NCBI GenBank assembly: GCA_017165825.1
Contig: CM029384.1
Location: forward strand, 7,338,914-7,402,913
Source of the DNA: Hepsetus odoe
Taxonomy: Eukaryota; Chordata; Actinopteri; Characiformes; Hepsetidae
Length of the DNA: 64,000 nucleotides
Direction: 5' to 3'
Numbering within the stretch: position 1 is the first letter of the stretch; every line of letters starts with the position of its first letter. Below are positions 11,624-24,645 of this stretch, one piece after another. Below the pieces are notes generated by a model, which saw nothing but the letters and a program-made list of their open reading frames with translations, had not been told where the DNA came from and did not search any database. Made by a program: the position numbers and the translations under genes.

Positions 11624-11702
11624 CTGAGACTGCACATCCAGCAAAAAAAGCCTCTCGTCGTTCTTTTGTTTAATCCTGTTGTGTTTGTCTTGTCTTTAGT
11701 GC
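11624..11702 (-). other. phospho1: Probable phospho1 non-coding first exon
   Basis: On the minus strand a good splice donor, TCTCAG|GTAAACC, places the exon end at 11624. The upper limit of about 11702 is set by the usual spacing of 25-30 bases from the TATA box at 11725-11732. No start codon in good context opens a long frame here, so it would be 5' UTR. The acceptor near the coding exon was not fixed. Confidence 0.5.
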
Positions 11703-11724
11703 AGCTCTGCGTTCAGCCGGCCGG

Positions 11725-11732
11725 CTTTTATA
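11725..11732 (-). promoter_or_regulatory. phospho1: TATA box of the probable phospho1 promoter
   Basis: TATAAAAG on the minus strand, flanked downstream by the GC-rich CCGGCCGGC. It sits about 100 bases upstream of a strong donor. A TATA promoter would fit the tissue-restricted expression known for PHOSPHO1 in mineralising cells. Confidence 0.55.
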
Positions 11733-11739
11733 ACAAGAC

Positions 11740-12790
11740 TGAGCTTCAGCTCCACCCACAGAAGAACGGAGGGGGGGATTTTTCCAGAGGGGTTTGCATG
11801 GCTGTGTGAGCTGAATTATATATATATGTCTAACATTTTTTCTAACAATACTTCTGCTCTACTCCATTTATTACTTCCTCAGTCTAGTCTTGCTAACAGT
11901 GATTTGCTGGCCATTATTTATACAAATATAATTTGACCAGAAATGGTGGAAAAAAAGGATTTCTCTGTAACTAAGATGACCAATGTGAACAAATATGCCC
12001 ACCTCAGAGGATAAAGACAAATCAGACAAACAGTTGCACAAACATTGCCCGTTTTTAATAAAAGGCCTTAAATAAAATAATTTTTTTAATTTCTGTCCTA
12101 CATTCCCATTACTCTGGCACCCTCTAATAAAATATAAATGTGTGTGTGTGTGTACTTACATCTTTGTGCATACAGTCATTACAAACTCAAAAATAAAGCA
12201 AACGTGTGACTCAGATCTACTGAGTCACATCCTCATTGATGCTTCCACAAAAGCAGACTTTGGCAGACACTCATGCTGACAAATCAAAGGTTGATGTTAG
12301 TGTGTTTGTACATGTCTGAGGATATGCAAAGCAGGCTAACCAATTCTTTGTCAATAATCACCAAGTTTCCATGTCTATACAGAGAGAACTTTATTCTCAG
12401 AGTTAAGGGAGGAACGGGTGCACTGTCCTTTGACCTATTTTATCCAACAGAGGATCAGGCTAGTCAGCTCATGTTCGAGTTCTCCTTAAAAGTCTAATTC
12501 TGCCTTTAGCTTCCTGATTTTTAAGGAGGAAGTTCATGAAGCCAATGTCTTGATCAAAATGCACCTGATAATTTTGAAAAACACCAGATTTTTGGGGTTT
12601 GGTGGTCTAGAAGAGGAAGTGGTTAAATAACATGAAGGCACCAGAGTCTATTAGTCATGCTTTTATAGTTCAGCTTTTTATGTCAAAGTTTTGTTGTTAG
12701 TCAATGTAAAAAAAGGACATTGTCTACAGTGGGCACAAAAAAAAAATCCTGAAAATTTTAGCGCACACATTTTTAATTAATTGTTTACCA
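11740..12790. other. Spacer between phospho1 promoter and znf652 3' end
   Basis: AT-rich sequence with a short (TG) run near 12139-12153. No coding exon is recognisable; it may hold upstream control elements of phospho1. Confidence 0.4.
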
Positions 12791-13996
12791 TTTATTCTTA
12801 TAGATAAATGCTAGATTTCTTTATCTCCGAGGTATTAAATTCAGTAAATAATCAGTAAATATGTGATCCCCTGTAGATGATGTGCTATTTTTTTCCCCAT
12901 CGGAATATCAATAAAACATTTAAACTGAGTTGAAAAACCTTTACATACAAATGGATATTGGCTTGTTGTTCTGAGAGAAATGGAATTAAATGGCTCAGCA
13001 ATTCTAAAAAGAAAACAAAAACAAAAAAACACCACATGTATGTAAGAATACTGTGCTGATCAGAGTTCGTTTACCTTTGACAGCTTATAATAGCCATTAA
13101 ACTCACTTGGCTTTAACTCATTTGGAAATATGATGGTTAATTTGAAGACAGAATAAAATAACCTGTAAGTTATGAAAGGACCTCTATTAATCTCTTTCTG
13201 TTGACTAAACAGAGAAGGGTCAAAGGGTAAGAGTGAAACTCCAACCCCTGATCCATTTCCCTATTCCAGGTAGATCAGAAACACTACTTTTTTCCAGCAA
13301 GCACACATGAATCATGAGAAAGTCAGAAATATGGCTACGTAATCTTTTACTTCCTAAAGTTAGCAGAAAGTATGTTAAATGAACTTTAGAAAAAAAGCCC
13401 ATCAGTAATACATGTCCATCATTTTATAAACGATCAAAAGAAAGAAAAAAAAGCATAACATTGAAACAAAACTCAAAGTTGGAAGTTGGCAAAGCCGCAC
13501 ATGTGAGTACCAGACACAGTGATGCATTCACACACTGCTACAGTCCAATGGCAGAAACAGAGAAAAGGGACGAGTCCTCAGGGTTAAAGTGTCTACCCGG
13601 AGTATTACATTAACATGGTCTGTTTAAATGTCTTAACTAGAAAGGTTTTAGTAGAAAGTGCATTCTATAAACCAAGAGAAAAGGAGGAGAACCAGAAACC
13701 TTTAAAAACAATGAAACACTGATATCCAAATAAACCAATATGACTTTCCCAGTAAGAAAAGGTTAGGTTTGGGAATTGAAAGTTAATTAAAGAACGATTT
13801 AAAAGATTTAAACAAAATGAAGACCCCCAACTCATAACACAAAGGCTCATCTTTTCGTGTTGATTCTCCTCTTTTTCTAAAAGCCAGCCAGCTCACATAG
13901 ACACACCCGCTGGGTATGATCAGCAATGTTTTGTCAGTTTCAGTTCAAACCTGTAATGCAGCAGTAAAGTGCAGAGAAGAGACAAACAAATAGGGC

Positions 13997-14003
<7 letters not shown>

Positions 14004-14042
<39 letters not shown>
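14004..14042. repeat. (CA)n microsatellite
   Basis: About 19 perfect CA units within the probable znf652 3' UTR. Confidence 0.95.
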
Positions 14043-14044
<2 letters not shown>

Positions 14045-14865
14045 TAACCAATGACAAAAGGTCAGTAAGAGAACCTTTTCATAGCACGCATACTTTTTCC
14101 AAAACCCCTTTGCGCACAAATGCACGCCACATTATAATTTACATGATGAAAGTCATGTAAAAGACAGAGAACTTAACAAGCAGCTTTCAACGCCAGCACC
14201 ACCAGGGGTATAACGACAATCACAAATACACACAGTCGCAAACTGCAGCGCCCTTCCTGCACATTCTATTCAATAAACGAGTACAAATAAACCTCTTATC
14301 TTTTTTTAGCCCACACTTGCACTTAGAAATTTCCTTTTAAAAACAGTAACAAAGCTTACAAATGAAAACGTCTGGTAAGTGGGTTAGATCGTATAGAACA
14401 TGAAATTAATGAAATATTCAGTTTTTCATTCAGTTCCTTGTGACACATCACAGCATTGGTCATCCTAAACAGTGTCATTTCTCCACCCAAACGCACTGAT
14501 AAGATCTTACAGAACAAACCTTTGAGTCCTTTTCCAGGGCACATACTTTCATTATCAACACAGAATTTGTTTTCAGTGGAACGAACAACCGATTTGACAT
14601 AAACCATGAAACAACAAAGTAAATGTTTACCTAATGTAAATGTTAAGTTTAAGTGCCTAAAAGTCTGCATGTGTAGGTTTGTGCACACGCAAAGTGTTTA
14701 TATGTGACAAACTTGTTTTCGCATTGTGGAGGAGGTTGAACTGCATTTTTTTGTAAAAGTGAATTTCTCTGAAACCTAAAACTTCCCACAAGTGAATGTT
14801 TCAAACCCGTAGAACCTTGGCAGCAGCAGCTGGGTATATGCTGAGTGAGATTAATGGAGAAAGAT

Positions 14866-14868
<3 letters not shown>

Positions 14869-14911
<43 letters not shown>
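14869..14911. repeat. (AG)n microsatellite
   Basis: About 21 perfect AG units about 320 bases downstream of the znf652 stop codon. Confidence 0.95.
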
Positions 14912-14915
<4 letters not shown>

Positions 14916-15233
14916 TATTGTGCCAACTAAATACAGTGGCAGGTTTTCATCATTATGATGAAGTGGAATTTTTCCATAACAGTATATGAGGTGTAAATAA
15001 TGCTTAACAAGGTTGTCTGCATGTTTTTTTTTTTTTTGTAGAAATTTTACTGAGAAGCTTCTGATGAAAAGTCACACATTCAGCGTTATTGCCGAGTTCC
15101 ATCCTTACATAAATGAACAGTCAGTATGTTTGTAAGAGTCTTTAGTTGTTTTATAGCTTTCCCAAGCTCGGTAGGGCAGATTTTTGTGGTTCTCTGTAAC
15201 TCTCTATGATTTTGCATGTGTTTTAGGTGGTTT

Positions 15234-18200
15234 TCAGTGGTGCTGCGTTGAACCTTGTCTCAGATACGTATCCTCATGTGTGCAGTGGTTGACAGGCTCA
15301 CTTTTGAATAGGGCAGGAGGAGGGGGCAGGAGAGAGGATGGGACGGAGAGGTGCTGACTGGTCATAGGAGTGTGTCCAGAATGATGGATGGGGGTGTGTG
15401 TGTGTGTTTGGTGATGCTGTGTGGGTGTGGCTGGCATATGCAAATGAGAGTAGCCATGTCCAATTCCTCCTCTTTGACTGAGGGGCCCAGAGGTGGGTCC
15501 AATCATACTGGGGCCGACAGCTGCTACAGAGGACGTGGCCTGGGAGGGCTGAGGGGTACTGGGGTTGTGGCCAGAGGAGGAAGAAGGGCTGTGGCCTGGT
15601 AAGTGGATGGGCAGGGGCATGGTGGAGGGCTGCAAGGTCATGGGGCTTGTGACCCTGAAGCACTTTTCACGGTGCGCTTTGAGCATGTTGGAGAAGCGGA
15701 AGCGTTGGCCGCAAACCTCGCATGGATAAGGCTTTTCTCCGGTGTGTGTTCTGCGGTGGCGCTTCATATTTGGCCGACTGGTGAAACTCTTCCCGCAGAT
15801 CTCACATATAAATGGTTTCTCACCTACACAGAAAGATAAAGCAACAAAAATAAGGCTTTAAATAGTGTCAGCGCTGAAAAAATTTAATTTTCCCCCCAAA
15901 TCAGTCAAGACCGTTCTCAGTCTGATGTGCTCCTGAACTGACCCACATGCACAAAAGAACAATATAGCATGCCAGAATGCAAGTTTAACTTAAAGATGTC
16001 CTCCCCTCAAAGAGAAATGAAAGCGAAAGCAACTGTTTGTCATCGTAAATGCCACAGCACAGCACACAGCAAACCACAACATAACACCTTCTCTGCATTA
16101 AACCCATTACACGGAAGTGGAGCAGGGGGCAGCCATACATCCAGCGCATCGTGGCAGTGTTGGGGACGGCAGGGTAAACTATTTGCCCAATTAAGGGGCT
16201 AGTCCTCAACCAATAGGGCACCACTTCCCACTCTTTTTGTTATGAAAGGTGATCAAAAAATAGTTATAAAAATATTTATTTAGCTTTCCTTACATGAAGA
16301 AGAATAGTAACAAAAAGATAAAAATAATGTCCAAATTGTGACATTAGCTGAAAAAAGATCCTTAATCTGTATGAAGCTTCAACGAGTCTTTTACTGTCTT
16401 TTATTTTATTTATTTTTTAAACAGGAGCAGCCAAAAAAAGATGATGCTGCAAAATATCCTTTAGGTAAACCTGATTCAGAGAGTGACTGATTGTCCTATT
16501 AGTAGGCATCACAGGTTTGTGCAGAATGTATAGTTGGAACCAAATATGCAGCCAAACAATAGGGAATAAACCAAATAACCCTAGAAATATAAAGTGCAAT
16601 AACAAATATATACTGACTGCCCAGATTACCTTACGAGTATTTTGACTTATGAGCAAAATTTGGAATGAAATTTAACTTGGGTTATGAGCGATGTCTTGGT
16701 ACATGAGCAAAAAATGTTTCTGATATGAGTAAAGTTTGGGTTACGAGCATACTTCTCGTGATGCTCTCCCATTTGCAGAACGTCCATAGTTGAGGAAACA
16801 TCATACAAGCATTTATGTACTGCATGTGCTCTTTCTTCCTTTGTGATCACGTATGTGTGTTCATAAAGTAATGTTGTGTTTTCCTTCAAGAATTATTGAA
16901 TTATTTATTTCTGATGTTAGGAGTAATAATTTGTAGAATAATTCCAATTAAAAATTATTTTTATGTGTGACTTTATGTGGGTATGGAACGCATCATGTGA
17001 ATTTCCTTTATTTTTTTATTTTCCTTTATTCCTTAATGGGGAAAAATTGATTTGTGTCATGAGAATTTTGGGTTGCAAGCACGGTCCTGGAACTGATTAT
17101 GCTCGTAACCCAAGGTACCATTTACATTACATTTACAGCATTTAGATCTTATCCAGAGCGACTTCCATGTCCTAATTACAGGGACAATCCCCCTGGAGCA
17201 ACTCAGGGTTAAGGGTCTTGCTCAGGGACCCAGTGCAGGTAGTGCTAGAGGTGGGATTTGAACCTGTGAGCTCTTGAGCCATAGGTCCGTAGGCAAGTAC
17301 CCTACCACTGACCACCACCTTACCACTGCATTTGTTCTATTACATTTCTGAGTATGCTTTTCTGAGCATTTCCAACTTTCAAATCTTGAATGAAACATTA
17401 AATAACAACTTTATAACGACAGTTTTGGCTATTCTTTAATTCTTATTAACCTAATTAAAACTTAACCACATTTTCTTGAAATTTCCTCCCACCACTGCAG
17501 TGACTTGCAAAAAATGTTCTTCTTTCCACTCTGAAGTAAGATGCACTTTGGTTAGGTCTACAGATCAGATACCAATAAGGAAGGGAGAAAGGAGAATATT
17601 GGGACAGTTTCTCAGTAATGTTTCTGCTGTCCCTCTTTATCGGTACGGTTTATTAAAATGTAAAGCAACGCTGGTTAGAAAGCCAGCAGGAATTATCTGG
17701 CAGTTGGGGGAAAAAACGGCAAAATGTACAGGTTGATGTTACAGGTTGAACTAGAAATGGAAAAAGATCTGTTTTAAGCCCCTTAAACTCAGCCCTGGCA
17801 TAGCTCCTGGTTAGTACATGGCACATCTGGAGCGCATTGGGCGTGTTCTACCACAGAACTTCAAACCACTACAGTCTCAAGAAGCTAAAAAAAAAAACCA
17901 CACTGAAATTAGGCAAAGTATTTAGGGCTGCAGATGACTACAATTTTTATGAAGGGTCATGGCAGGCTACTTTCTACGTGTTTGCTGACAGTCTAGAATC
18001 AATACCCAGTTTCCAGAGAGGAAAAGATCACGCAAAACAACTTTGTTTGTGTACATTACCTGTATGCGTCTTCATATGCTCATCAAAATACTGCTTCATA
18101 TTGAAGTCTTTGCCACACCACTGGCACATGAACTGCTTGTGTCCGATGTGGATGCTCATATGAGACCTCAGTTGATACTTGTACTGGAACCGTTCATCAC

Positions 18201-21200
18201 AATTCTATAGACACAAACACACAGTGAGAGATGGAGAAAGAGTGGGTGGAAGCAGTAGAGGCACACGAAATACAGAGGGAGCTTTATAATATAGATGACC
18301 TTCTATTACATCTTATAAGCCTGTCATTACCAAGTTTTTTTTAAACACGAGGCAGCCCAACCCTGCTCAAGTGTATGTTTGAGACTGACACACACACACA
18401 CACACACACACACCCACCCAAGGTCTCTCATTGAAATAATCTGCTCCACCCAGACCACCTTCTGGGCCCCATACCCAGCCAAGTGAAACAGTTTCTATTA
18501 ATATGCACATGCTGAAACCTTTGAACTAACATTTTTTCCTTATTTTATTTTCCCCTTACACAGCCTAACCCTTAGAAGACAAAACTTAAATACTTTTTAT
18601 ATATTTCTCCCATAATTACATAATGTAGTTATAACACAATATTCAGTACCTGATAACACCATCTGATAATTTTGAAGAATGGAAAAGTCATCCAAAAAAC
18701 AAGGTTCTTGTCTTGATGAAACAAATACTTTATGCATCAGTTACTTAATAATGGAATGAATGGAAATAATCTTTTGTTTATGAGGTTTAATGCTAGTGAT
18801 CTAAAGAGAGCATCTACCTACACATCATGCCAATACAGAAATTTGTGATTTGCCTTTTTTAATGTCTGAAATGATCCTTTCTCGTCAAAGTCACAAAATC
18901 TACAATGTCAGTTTTAGTTTTGTGCTCCTGCTCGCCACTGTATTTATTTCTGGCAATAACTGACAGCATACTGGCTAACGGGATGTCTCTCTGGAGCAAA
19001 AAGAAATATTCAGCTTTTAAGACTAAAACAGTTTAGATCATCCTTGGAGAAAAGGTTTTTGAGTGGCTTTAATCCGTGCTCACTGATGCCAGATCACTTC
19101 CTATGACTGTAATTGTAAAGGGATACTTTTCTATTTGGGTGTATAATCTGGGAAATCAAAATAATTATGTTTGGGATTAACACAGTTAAAATATCTTAAA
19201 AAGGTGTAATTTTCAGAACCACATCTATATTAAATTATTATTATTTTTTTTTAAACTCCAGACCAAGTAACTTCTAAAATGTACTAAAAAGTTCAAAAAG
19301 GACTTTTACACAAAATTAAAACTGGGTTGAAAGTAAATAATTTTGTAAATTAAATATTGGAAAATATAATAAGTGTCTATTATATAGTGCCTCTCTCAAA
19401 CCTAAGATCATTTTACAATGATATGCAAAAAAACACCATTTGCGGTCCTCTTTATCTCAACATTTGATGATGGACGAGGAGTAAACCCATTCCAGAGGAG
19501 TGCAGTGAATGGGGTGGGAGTGTACGAATGGAGCAATTCAGTGAGGTAAGAAGGGGCAGATCCATGTGAAAGTGAAAGTGACAACCCTCGACATTGTGAA
19601 ACGCAGCACAGCATAACACAACGAAATTCAACCTCTGCGTTTCACCCATACACACACGTGCAGCAGGGGGCAGCTAATGAAAGCGCTGGGGGAGCAGTGA
19701 TGAGGAACGGTAACTTGCTCAAGGGTACCTCAGGGCAACCTACTGGTGAGGGAATCGAACCCACAATCTTCCAATCTGGGGCAACTCCCTAACCACTAGC
19801 TCACCTCTGCCCCTAAAGCTTTAAATGTAATGGCTGTATTGAATGTGGTATGCAATGTAGCCAGTGAAGTTTGTGGCAAATGGAAGTGATGTGCTCTGAC
19901 TTTCTGGAAGAGGTGATGACACAAGCTGCAGAGTTACATTAGTACTGGAGTTTGGTTAATGTAATTTCTAATAGTTTGGCTTGATCTAAAATCCAAAACC
20001 TAGTCTAAAACCATTTAGTCCAGGGCTACATTATTTCCTCTGTGTAAACCCATCTAAAGACCAGCTCTAAAGGGCTGCACGGAAAAAAACTGGATCTTAT
20101 ACTGTTCTAGCTTACTGGAAGTGCAAATGGTCTCTACCACACAAGTAACAGTACGGTGAAAATGCTGCTTATAAACAGAAACAGAATGGTCTGTTCAGCC
20201 TCGGTTCACTATTCAGAGTCAAATCCTTGTATGCACAGTATGGGTGTCTTGGTTAGGTGAATTTTGCCAAAGTTATATATTTCAGCCTGCAACAAGGATA
20301 GCCTTTAGCACCAGCCAGAAGCACAACCCAGTTACATCCATTACAAAGAAACAGCATTCATTTTCTACAGTTAGTTCAATATAGCAGCAACATCCAAACA
20401 CGCACAGTAGCCAAAACTAACACCAGTGTCAACAGATAAATATACATTTGCCTGTAAACAGAGAAATGCCAGCTCGTAAGTATTTCTCGAGATTTTCCAA
20501 AGAACTGGTTCGTAACATTGCAGGTATGAGTTAAACGGTTATGCAAAATCTAATGAAACAAGAACATCGTGAAACTTATGTAAATGAAAATTACACAGGC
20601 AGAGAAATGCATGAGTTATTTTCAGTTTAGCCTTTAAAAACTAGCTGAATCTGACCAGTAATCACAAATGCATGCACAGTGAAATAAGGCTTTATAGAAG
20701 TATTTATCAATTATAATATAAATTCGTACTGCCAAGTTGGACTTCCATTTGTGTTAGCTTTAATTCATTGTGGTAGTGTCTCTCTGTGCACACATTCAAG
20801 TTAAACTGAGACACACTGTTGCACACTGCCAGGGTTTAACAACGCATATGTAATATGAGTACGTATGCATATGCTGTATTTAGGGATTTACCTCACAGCG
20901 GAATGGCTTCTCTCCTGAGTGCTGAAGTGAGTGCACCTTTAGGGACATGCTGCGCTTAAAAGACTTTCCACAGGTTTCACATGTAAATGGCATGTCCTTA
21001 GTGTGAGCTGCAAGGATGAAGGTGTGGGAAGGAGGGAGGGAGGGAGAGAGAGAGATTTGCAATTTGTGTAATGCTTACAGAATATCACTTGGTTGTACTC
21101 AAATCAACATTACCATTCTCCGTATTCATTAAAATACAAAAAGGCTGCAAGTAAGAGGTTTTGAGTGCTGTGAAAAGATCTTCCTCTTGAGAAGCTTCAA

Positions 21201-23336
21201 GCTCATACTATACACTGTACATTATGGTAAAGTGCAATTTGAAAATTATAGTAATCATTACTCACCAACCATGTGCTTGCGGACATGGGCCATTGTGTAG
21301 AACTTCTTCTCACAGATCTCACAGGCAAACTTCTTCTCAGCAAAGCCATGGACAATCTTAATGTGTTCATGAAGTGACCACAGCTTCTTAAAGGATTTAT
21401 TACATGACACACACTGACAAACAGAAAACACAAACACTTATTGACCAGCACTGCATTTTGTAAATAGCCACTTCAGTTTTCAGTGTATTCTTCCTTTCTA
21501 AGCAATGCTAATCATTAAATGCCTGAACGCTCATTCTCAGTTTACCACTACTGACTCTTTGGCTCCATCTGCTGGGAAGTTGCAAATCAGATCATTACAT
21601 ATTATTATGAGGAGAATATAACCTGGCTAAAATACTTCGGAGCAAAATTAAATTGATATTTTGACAACAAAATAATGTTAATTACCCTTTTATTCTGATA
21701 TTTAAAATCAAATTATATTAAAACACTAATGGCTGGAAGTTGGTTAGCAGAGCTGCTTCTTCACTGCTCATTCTTCTCGCAGTTGCAATAACCCTCACAC
21801 CTTAGTGCTATTTTTTCTTATACTCTTCTTATATATTTTTCAGTGATATCTGAATATTACACCTATGTAACATGTTATGTCAGATTCATATATACATACC
21901 TAAGCAAAGTAAATTTAAGCAAAGTAAACCTTTTGTTTTCAACCAAGGGGATAAAATGATCATGAATAATCTTGAAATTCTACTACACTGATGACAGATG
22001 TTTAAGGTATCTTGATAAAATGAGTAAGTCGTCTTGTTCCTGTTCCTATTACATGGAGCAAAATCCTGAGCATCAACAAATCCTGCTTCTAACTAGACAG
22101 CAGAGTGTGCCTTGTATGTGCCAGACAGAGAACAACAGAATTTCATCCTGCTATTCACTCATAACTGTACAAATCTGTGTACATTTTTCAGTGTGGAGAT
22201 TACAGACTAACAAAAAAGCTGTGAGGTCGGGGAGCTAAACTAGGACAAAATAGCCAATTTATTAAACTTCAATTCAATCTCGAAAATTTGTAGAGCATTA
22301 TGCTCTTCATGCATCTCACCTGAATGTTCTTCTCACAGTCCGTCTGCTGGTGCAGTGCCAGCTCACTTTCCAGCACAAACTTTTTCCCACACTTGTCACA
22401 GATTTGCATGCGCCTGTGTGTGACATTCATGTGCTTCTCCAGGTACCAGCGGGTGTTGAACACTCGTGGACATTTCTCACAGGTCAGCATCTCGCGTTCC
22501 TCCCCCTCTCCCTTTGTCCCACCACCAGAAGCAGATGAGGGAGTGGAGCTCTTGCAGTCACGGCCAGACCTGCGCTTTTGGGGTGGAATTTCGGCACTCT
22601 TTCTACGCCCCCTGGTCGTCATTCCTGCAGTTGTTGCTACAGTGACGGCCGCTGCAGTTATGCGACGGGTCTTCCTACATGGCTTGGCACTGACCCGTCC
22701 CCTCCGTGGCCTCTTGCTCCTCAGGCTCCTACTCCCGTTTTCTTCTTCCTCTTCTTCATCTTGATCCTCCTCTTCTTCTGAACTCTCTTCTTCTATGCTT
22801 TCATCTTCTTCCTCCTCATCTTCCTCGTCATCTTCCTCCTGGCCCTCCTCTTCGCTGTTGCTTTTGCCTTCTCCTGCAGGGTTTGCCAGACTCTTTTCTC
22901 CTTTAGAAACGTGCAAGGTCTGGTTGTTCAGGTTCACCTCCACAATGATTTGTGCTCGTTTAAACTCCTCCTCTTCTTCCTCCTGACCTCCATCCTCATC
23001 CTCTGTGTCCTCAGATGTACCGTCATTCGTCCTTCTTGAGGCCCCCTCGCTACCAGCTGCTCCAGAACCATCTTTGTAGTACTGCTGAAGGGGGACAGGG
23101 TTTGGGTCTGGATCAGAGGCCGTCTGCATTTCTGGTTTGGTTGCCAACTTGCTGTCGACCAACACAGAGTATGGCTTCGCCCCAGCCTCCTGCCTGTAGA
23201 TCTTTGGCGACAGATCACTGTCTGCTGGAGGGGTATGGTGATAGTAGGTCTGTGTAGGATGAGCCCTTTGCCCCTCGTCCTGCGACATGGCTTCTAGGTC
23301 TGACACCTCTTCCTTCAGTGTCTGGCACGACTTCAT
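15234..23336 (-). CDS. znf652: ZNF652-like C2H2 zinc-finger transcriptional repressor
   Basis: Five coding exons join in frame: 22320-23336, 21266-21413, 20892-21007, 18060-18204, 15234-15823; all junctions are GT-AG. The total is 2016 nt, 671 residues, against about 606 in human ZNF652 as I recall. The N-terminal half is acidic (Glu/Asp runs at roughly residues 110-205) followed by a basic stretch with RSKRPRRGR. Nine fingers follow from about residue 286: [19 protein letters not shown] (C2HC), [58 protein letters not shown] and [10 protein letters not shown] (C2HC). The tail is His/Pro/Ser-rich with ALFKSEP, as in human, and ends STQHH. Human ZNF652 is a nuclear DNA-binding repressor that recruits CBFA2T3 (ETO2). 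The start is the first ATG of the open frame. Introns hold several SINEs and a DNA-transposon remnant. Confidence 0.96.
16018..16232 (-). mobile_element. SINE-A copy in a znf652 intron (variant subfamily)
   Basis: The body contains ggagcagggggcagc at 16119-16133 followed by catacatccagcgc. The head at the right end is degenerate (ttaaggggctagtcctcaac). The copy at 32038-32206 shares the catacatccagc variant, which suggests a subfamily. Confidence 0.8.
16627..17118. mobile_element. DNA-transposon remnant with degenerate inverted ends
   Basis: The left end reads ttaccttacgagtattttga and the right end ctcgtaacccaaggtaccat, which are partly complementary. Phrases such as gggttatgagcgatg and gggttacgagcat recur inside, giving an internally repetitive structure. 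No transposase frame. A SINE-B copy abuts the right end. The class is not certain. Confidence 0.45.
17119..17325 (-). mobile_element. SINE-B copy in a znf652 intron
   Basis: Head at the right end (minus-strand A box near gtggtcagtggtagggtact, B box ggttcaaatccc), tail at the left (tttacattacatttacagca). It lies directly next to the transposon remnant on its left. Confidence 0.85.
18388..18414. repeat. (CA)n microsatellite
   Basis: About 13 CA units in a znf652 intron, close to the exon encoding fingers six and seven. Confidence 0.9.
19566..19815 (-). mobile_element. SINE-A copy in a znf652 intron
   Basis: Near full length: gaaagtgacaaccctcgaca at the tail end, gcagcagggggcagc at 19660-19674, and a tRNA-like head with ggaatcgaacccacaatctt. 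Confidence 0.9.
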
Positions 23337-23819
23337 CGATATGTATACGTAAGCGTGTAAAAAGAGTTCGGTGTTGTCTGTACTGTTCTCTCTGCGAGTG
23401 ACACTGGCTGTTTCCTCTAGGCAGCTGAAAAAGCTAAAAAGGGCCCAATCCTACCCCTCCCTCAAAGAGCAAGAGGAGGGCAGAAGACAGAAGAGAAAAG
23501 GAAGGGGTGGGACCCTAGCGATAGTTCAACCCAAACCGAACTGAGCCTCCATGACCTCCGCATCAGAAGACAGACAGAGAATAAACTTGGCAGTTCTGTG
23601 GTTTCTTTTCCACACACACAAACAGAAAAAAAAACAAAACAAAAAAAAACTTAACTTTGCTCAGGTTGGGCCAAAATGATTAGGCTTCTGTGGCAGAGGT
23701 TGACAGCAGTGATTTCAACAATTGTTAATATCTGCTGAATCACCTCTGTGCCGAGATCAACCTCTTGTGATTATAGCAGTTTGCCAGCTCAGCTTCAGAA
23801 ACTTCCTGCCATGCACCAC
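23337..23819 (-). other. znf652: Probable 5' UTR part of the first znf652 coding exon
   Basis: Upstream of the ATG, a strong acceptor (a T-rich tract ending TTCTTTCAG|GTGG) on the minus strand places the exon start at 23819. The region would be 5' UTR spliced from a first exon near 31.2 kb. This follows from the splice signal only. Confidence 0.5.
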
Positions 23820-23890
23820 CTGAAAGAACAAAAAAAAAAGAAAGAAAAGAAATTACATTTAACGTGCAGACAAAAACATACATTCTAAAT

Positions 23891-23892
<2 letters not shown>

Positions 23893-23978
<86 letters not shown>
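23893..23978. repeat. (AT)n microsatellite
   Basis: About 86 bases of almost pure AT with one interruption. Confidence 0.95.
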
Positions 23979-23980
<2 letters not shown>

Positions 23981-24519
23981 AAATTTTGAACTAGAGATCT
24001 GAAACAATTATGGAAATGTTACAATATTGACACACAAGCTGGTCTTTGCGCTAACAGTATTTCACAAAAAAACAACCTAGCACTGCAGAGATTGTTATTT
24101 AGTTACACAATTTTTTGAATCCTCAAGTCAGGCTTTCACCGTCTAATCCGGGTGTGCGGGTGTGTGTGTGCGTGGGTGTTTGTGTGAGAGAGAGAAATGA
24201 AACTTGTGTCTGGTTAAGGAGCAGAGATCTAAAAATCTCACTACCAATCACATAAATATAGGCGTGCGCGCACACACACACACACACACTCCTGACCACA
24301 AACGTTTCACTTCTGTGTGGGAGCGTGTGTGAGCAACTTATATTAAAACCACAAAGGAGCTGAGTAGAGAAAACTAAACCCTTAAAAACACACACCTCTT
24401 CCACATAAGCAAACACCTGAATGTCTAATATCTTGAAGAATTAAACTGTAGGCTTGATGCCTTGGCACCATTTCAAAAAAGCACTCAAAAAAAAAATTTC
24501 AACCAAAAATAACACTATT

Positions 24520-24524
24520 ACTTT

Positions 24525-24563
<39 letters not shown>

Positions 24564-24645
24564 GCATCTCTCAGGTTACAATTCAAACCATTAGATCAAA
24601 GAAAAAAAAAAAAAAGAAAAAAAAAAAAAGAAAAAAAAAAAAAAG
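24520..24645. repeat. Oligo-A tracts
   Basis: Two long A-rich stretches: a nearly pure run at about 24520-24561 and G-interrupted runs at 24600-24645. They could be SINE or LINE tails that lost their bodies; no body is recognisable beside them. Confidence 0.85.

Larger units (their letters stand above)
12791..15233 (-). other. znf652: Probable znf652 3' UTR
   Basis: The sequence downstream of the znf652 stop. The first AATAAA I found on the minus strand is at 12791-12796, giving a 3' UTR of about 2.4 kb. Long 3' UTRs are usual for this gene in mammals. It contains (CA)n at 14004-14042 and (AG)n at 14869-14911. The end is inferred from the hexamer only. Confidence 0.35.

Noticed and set aside
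15298..15663. A 121-residue minus-strand frame within the last znf652 exon
   Set aside because: It is out of frame with the znf652 reading, which is supported by zinc-finger matches and splice phases.
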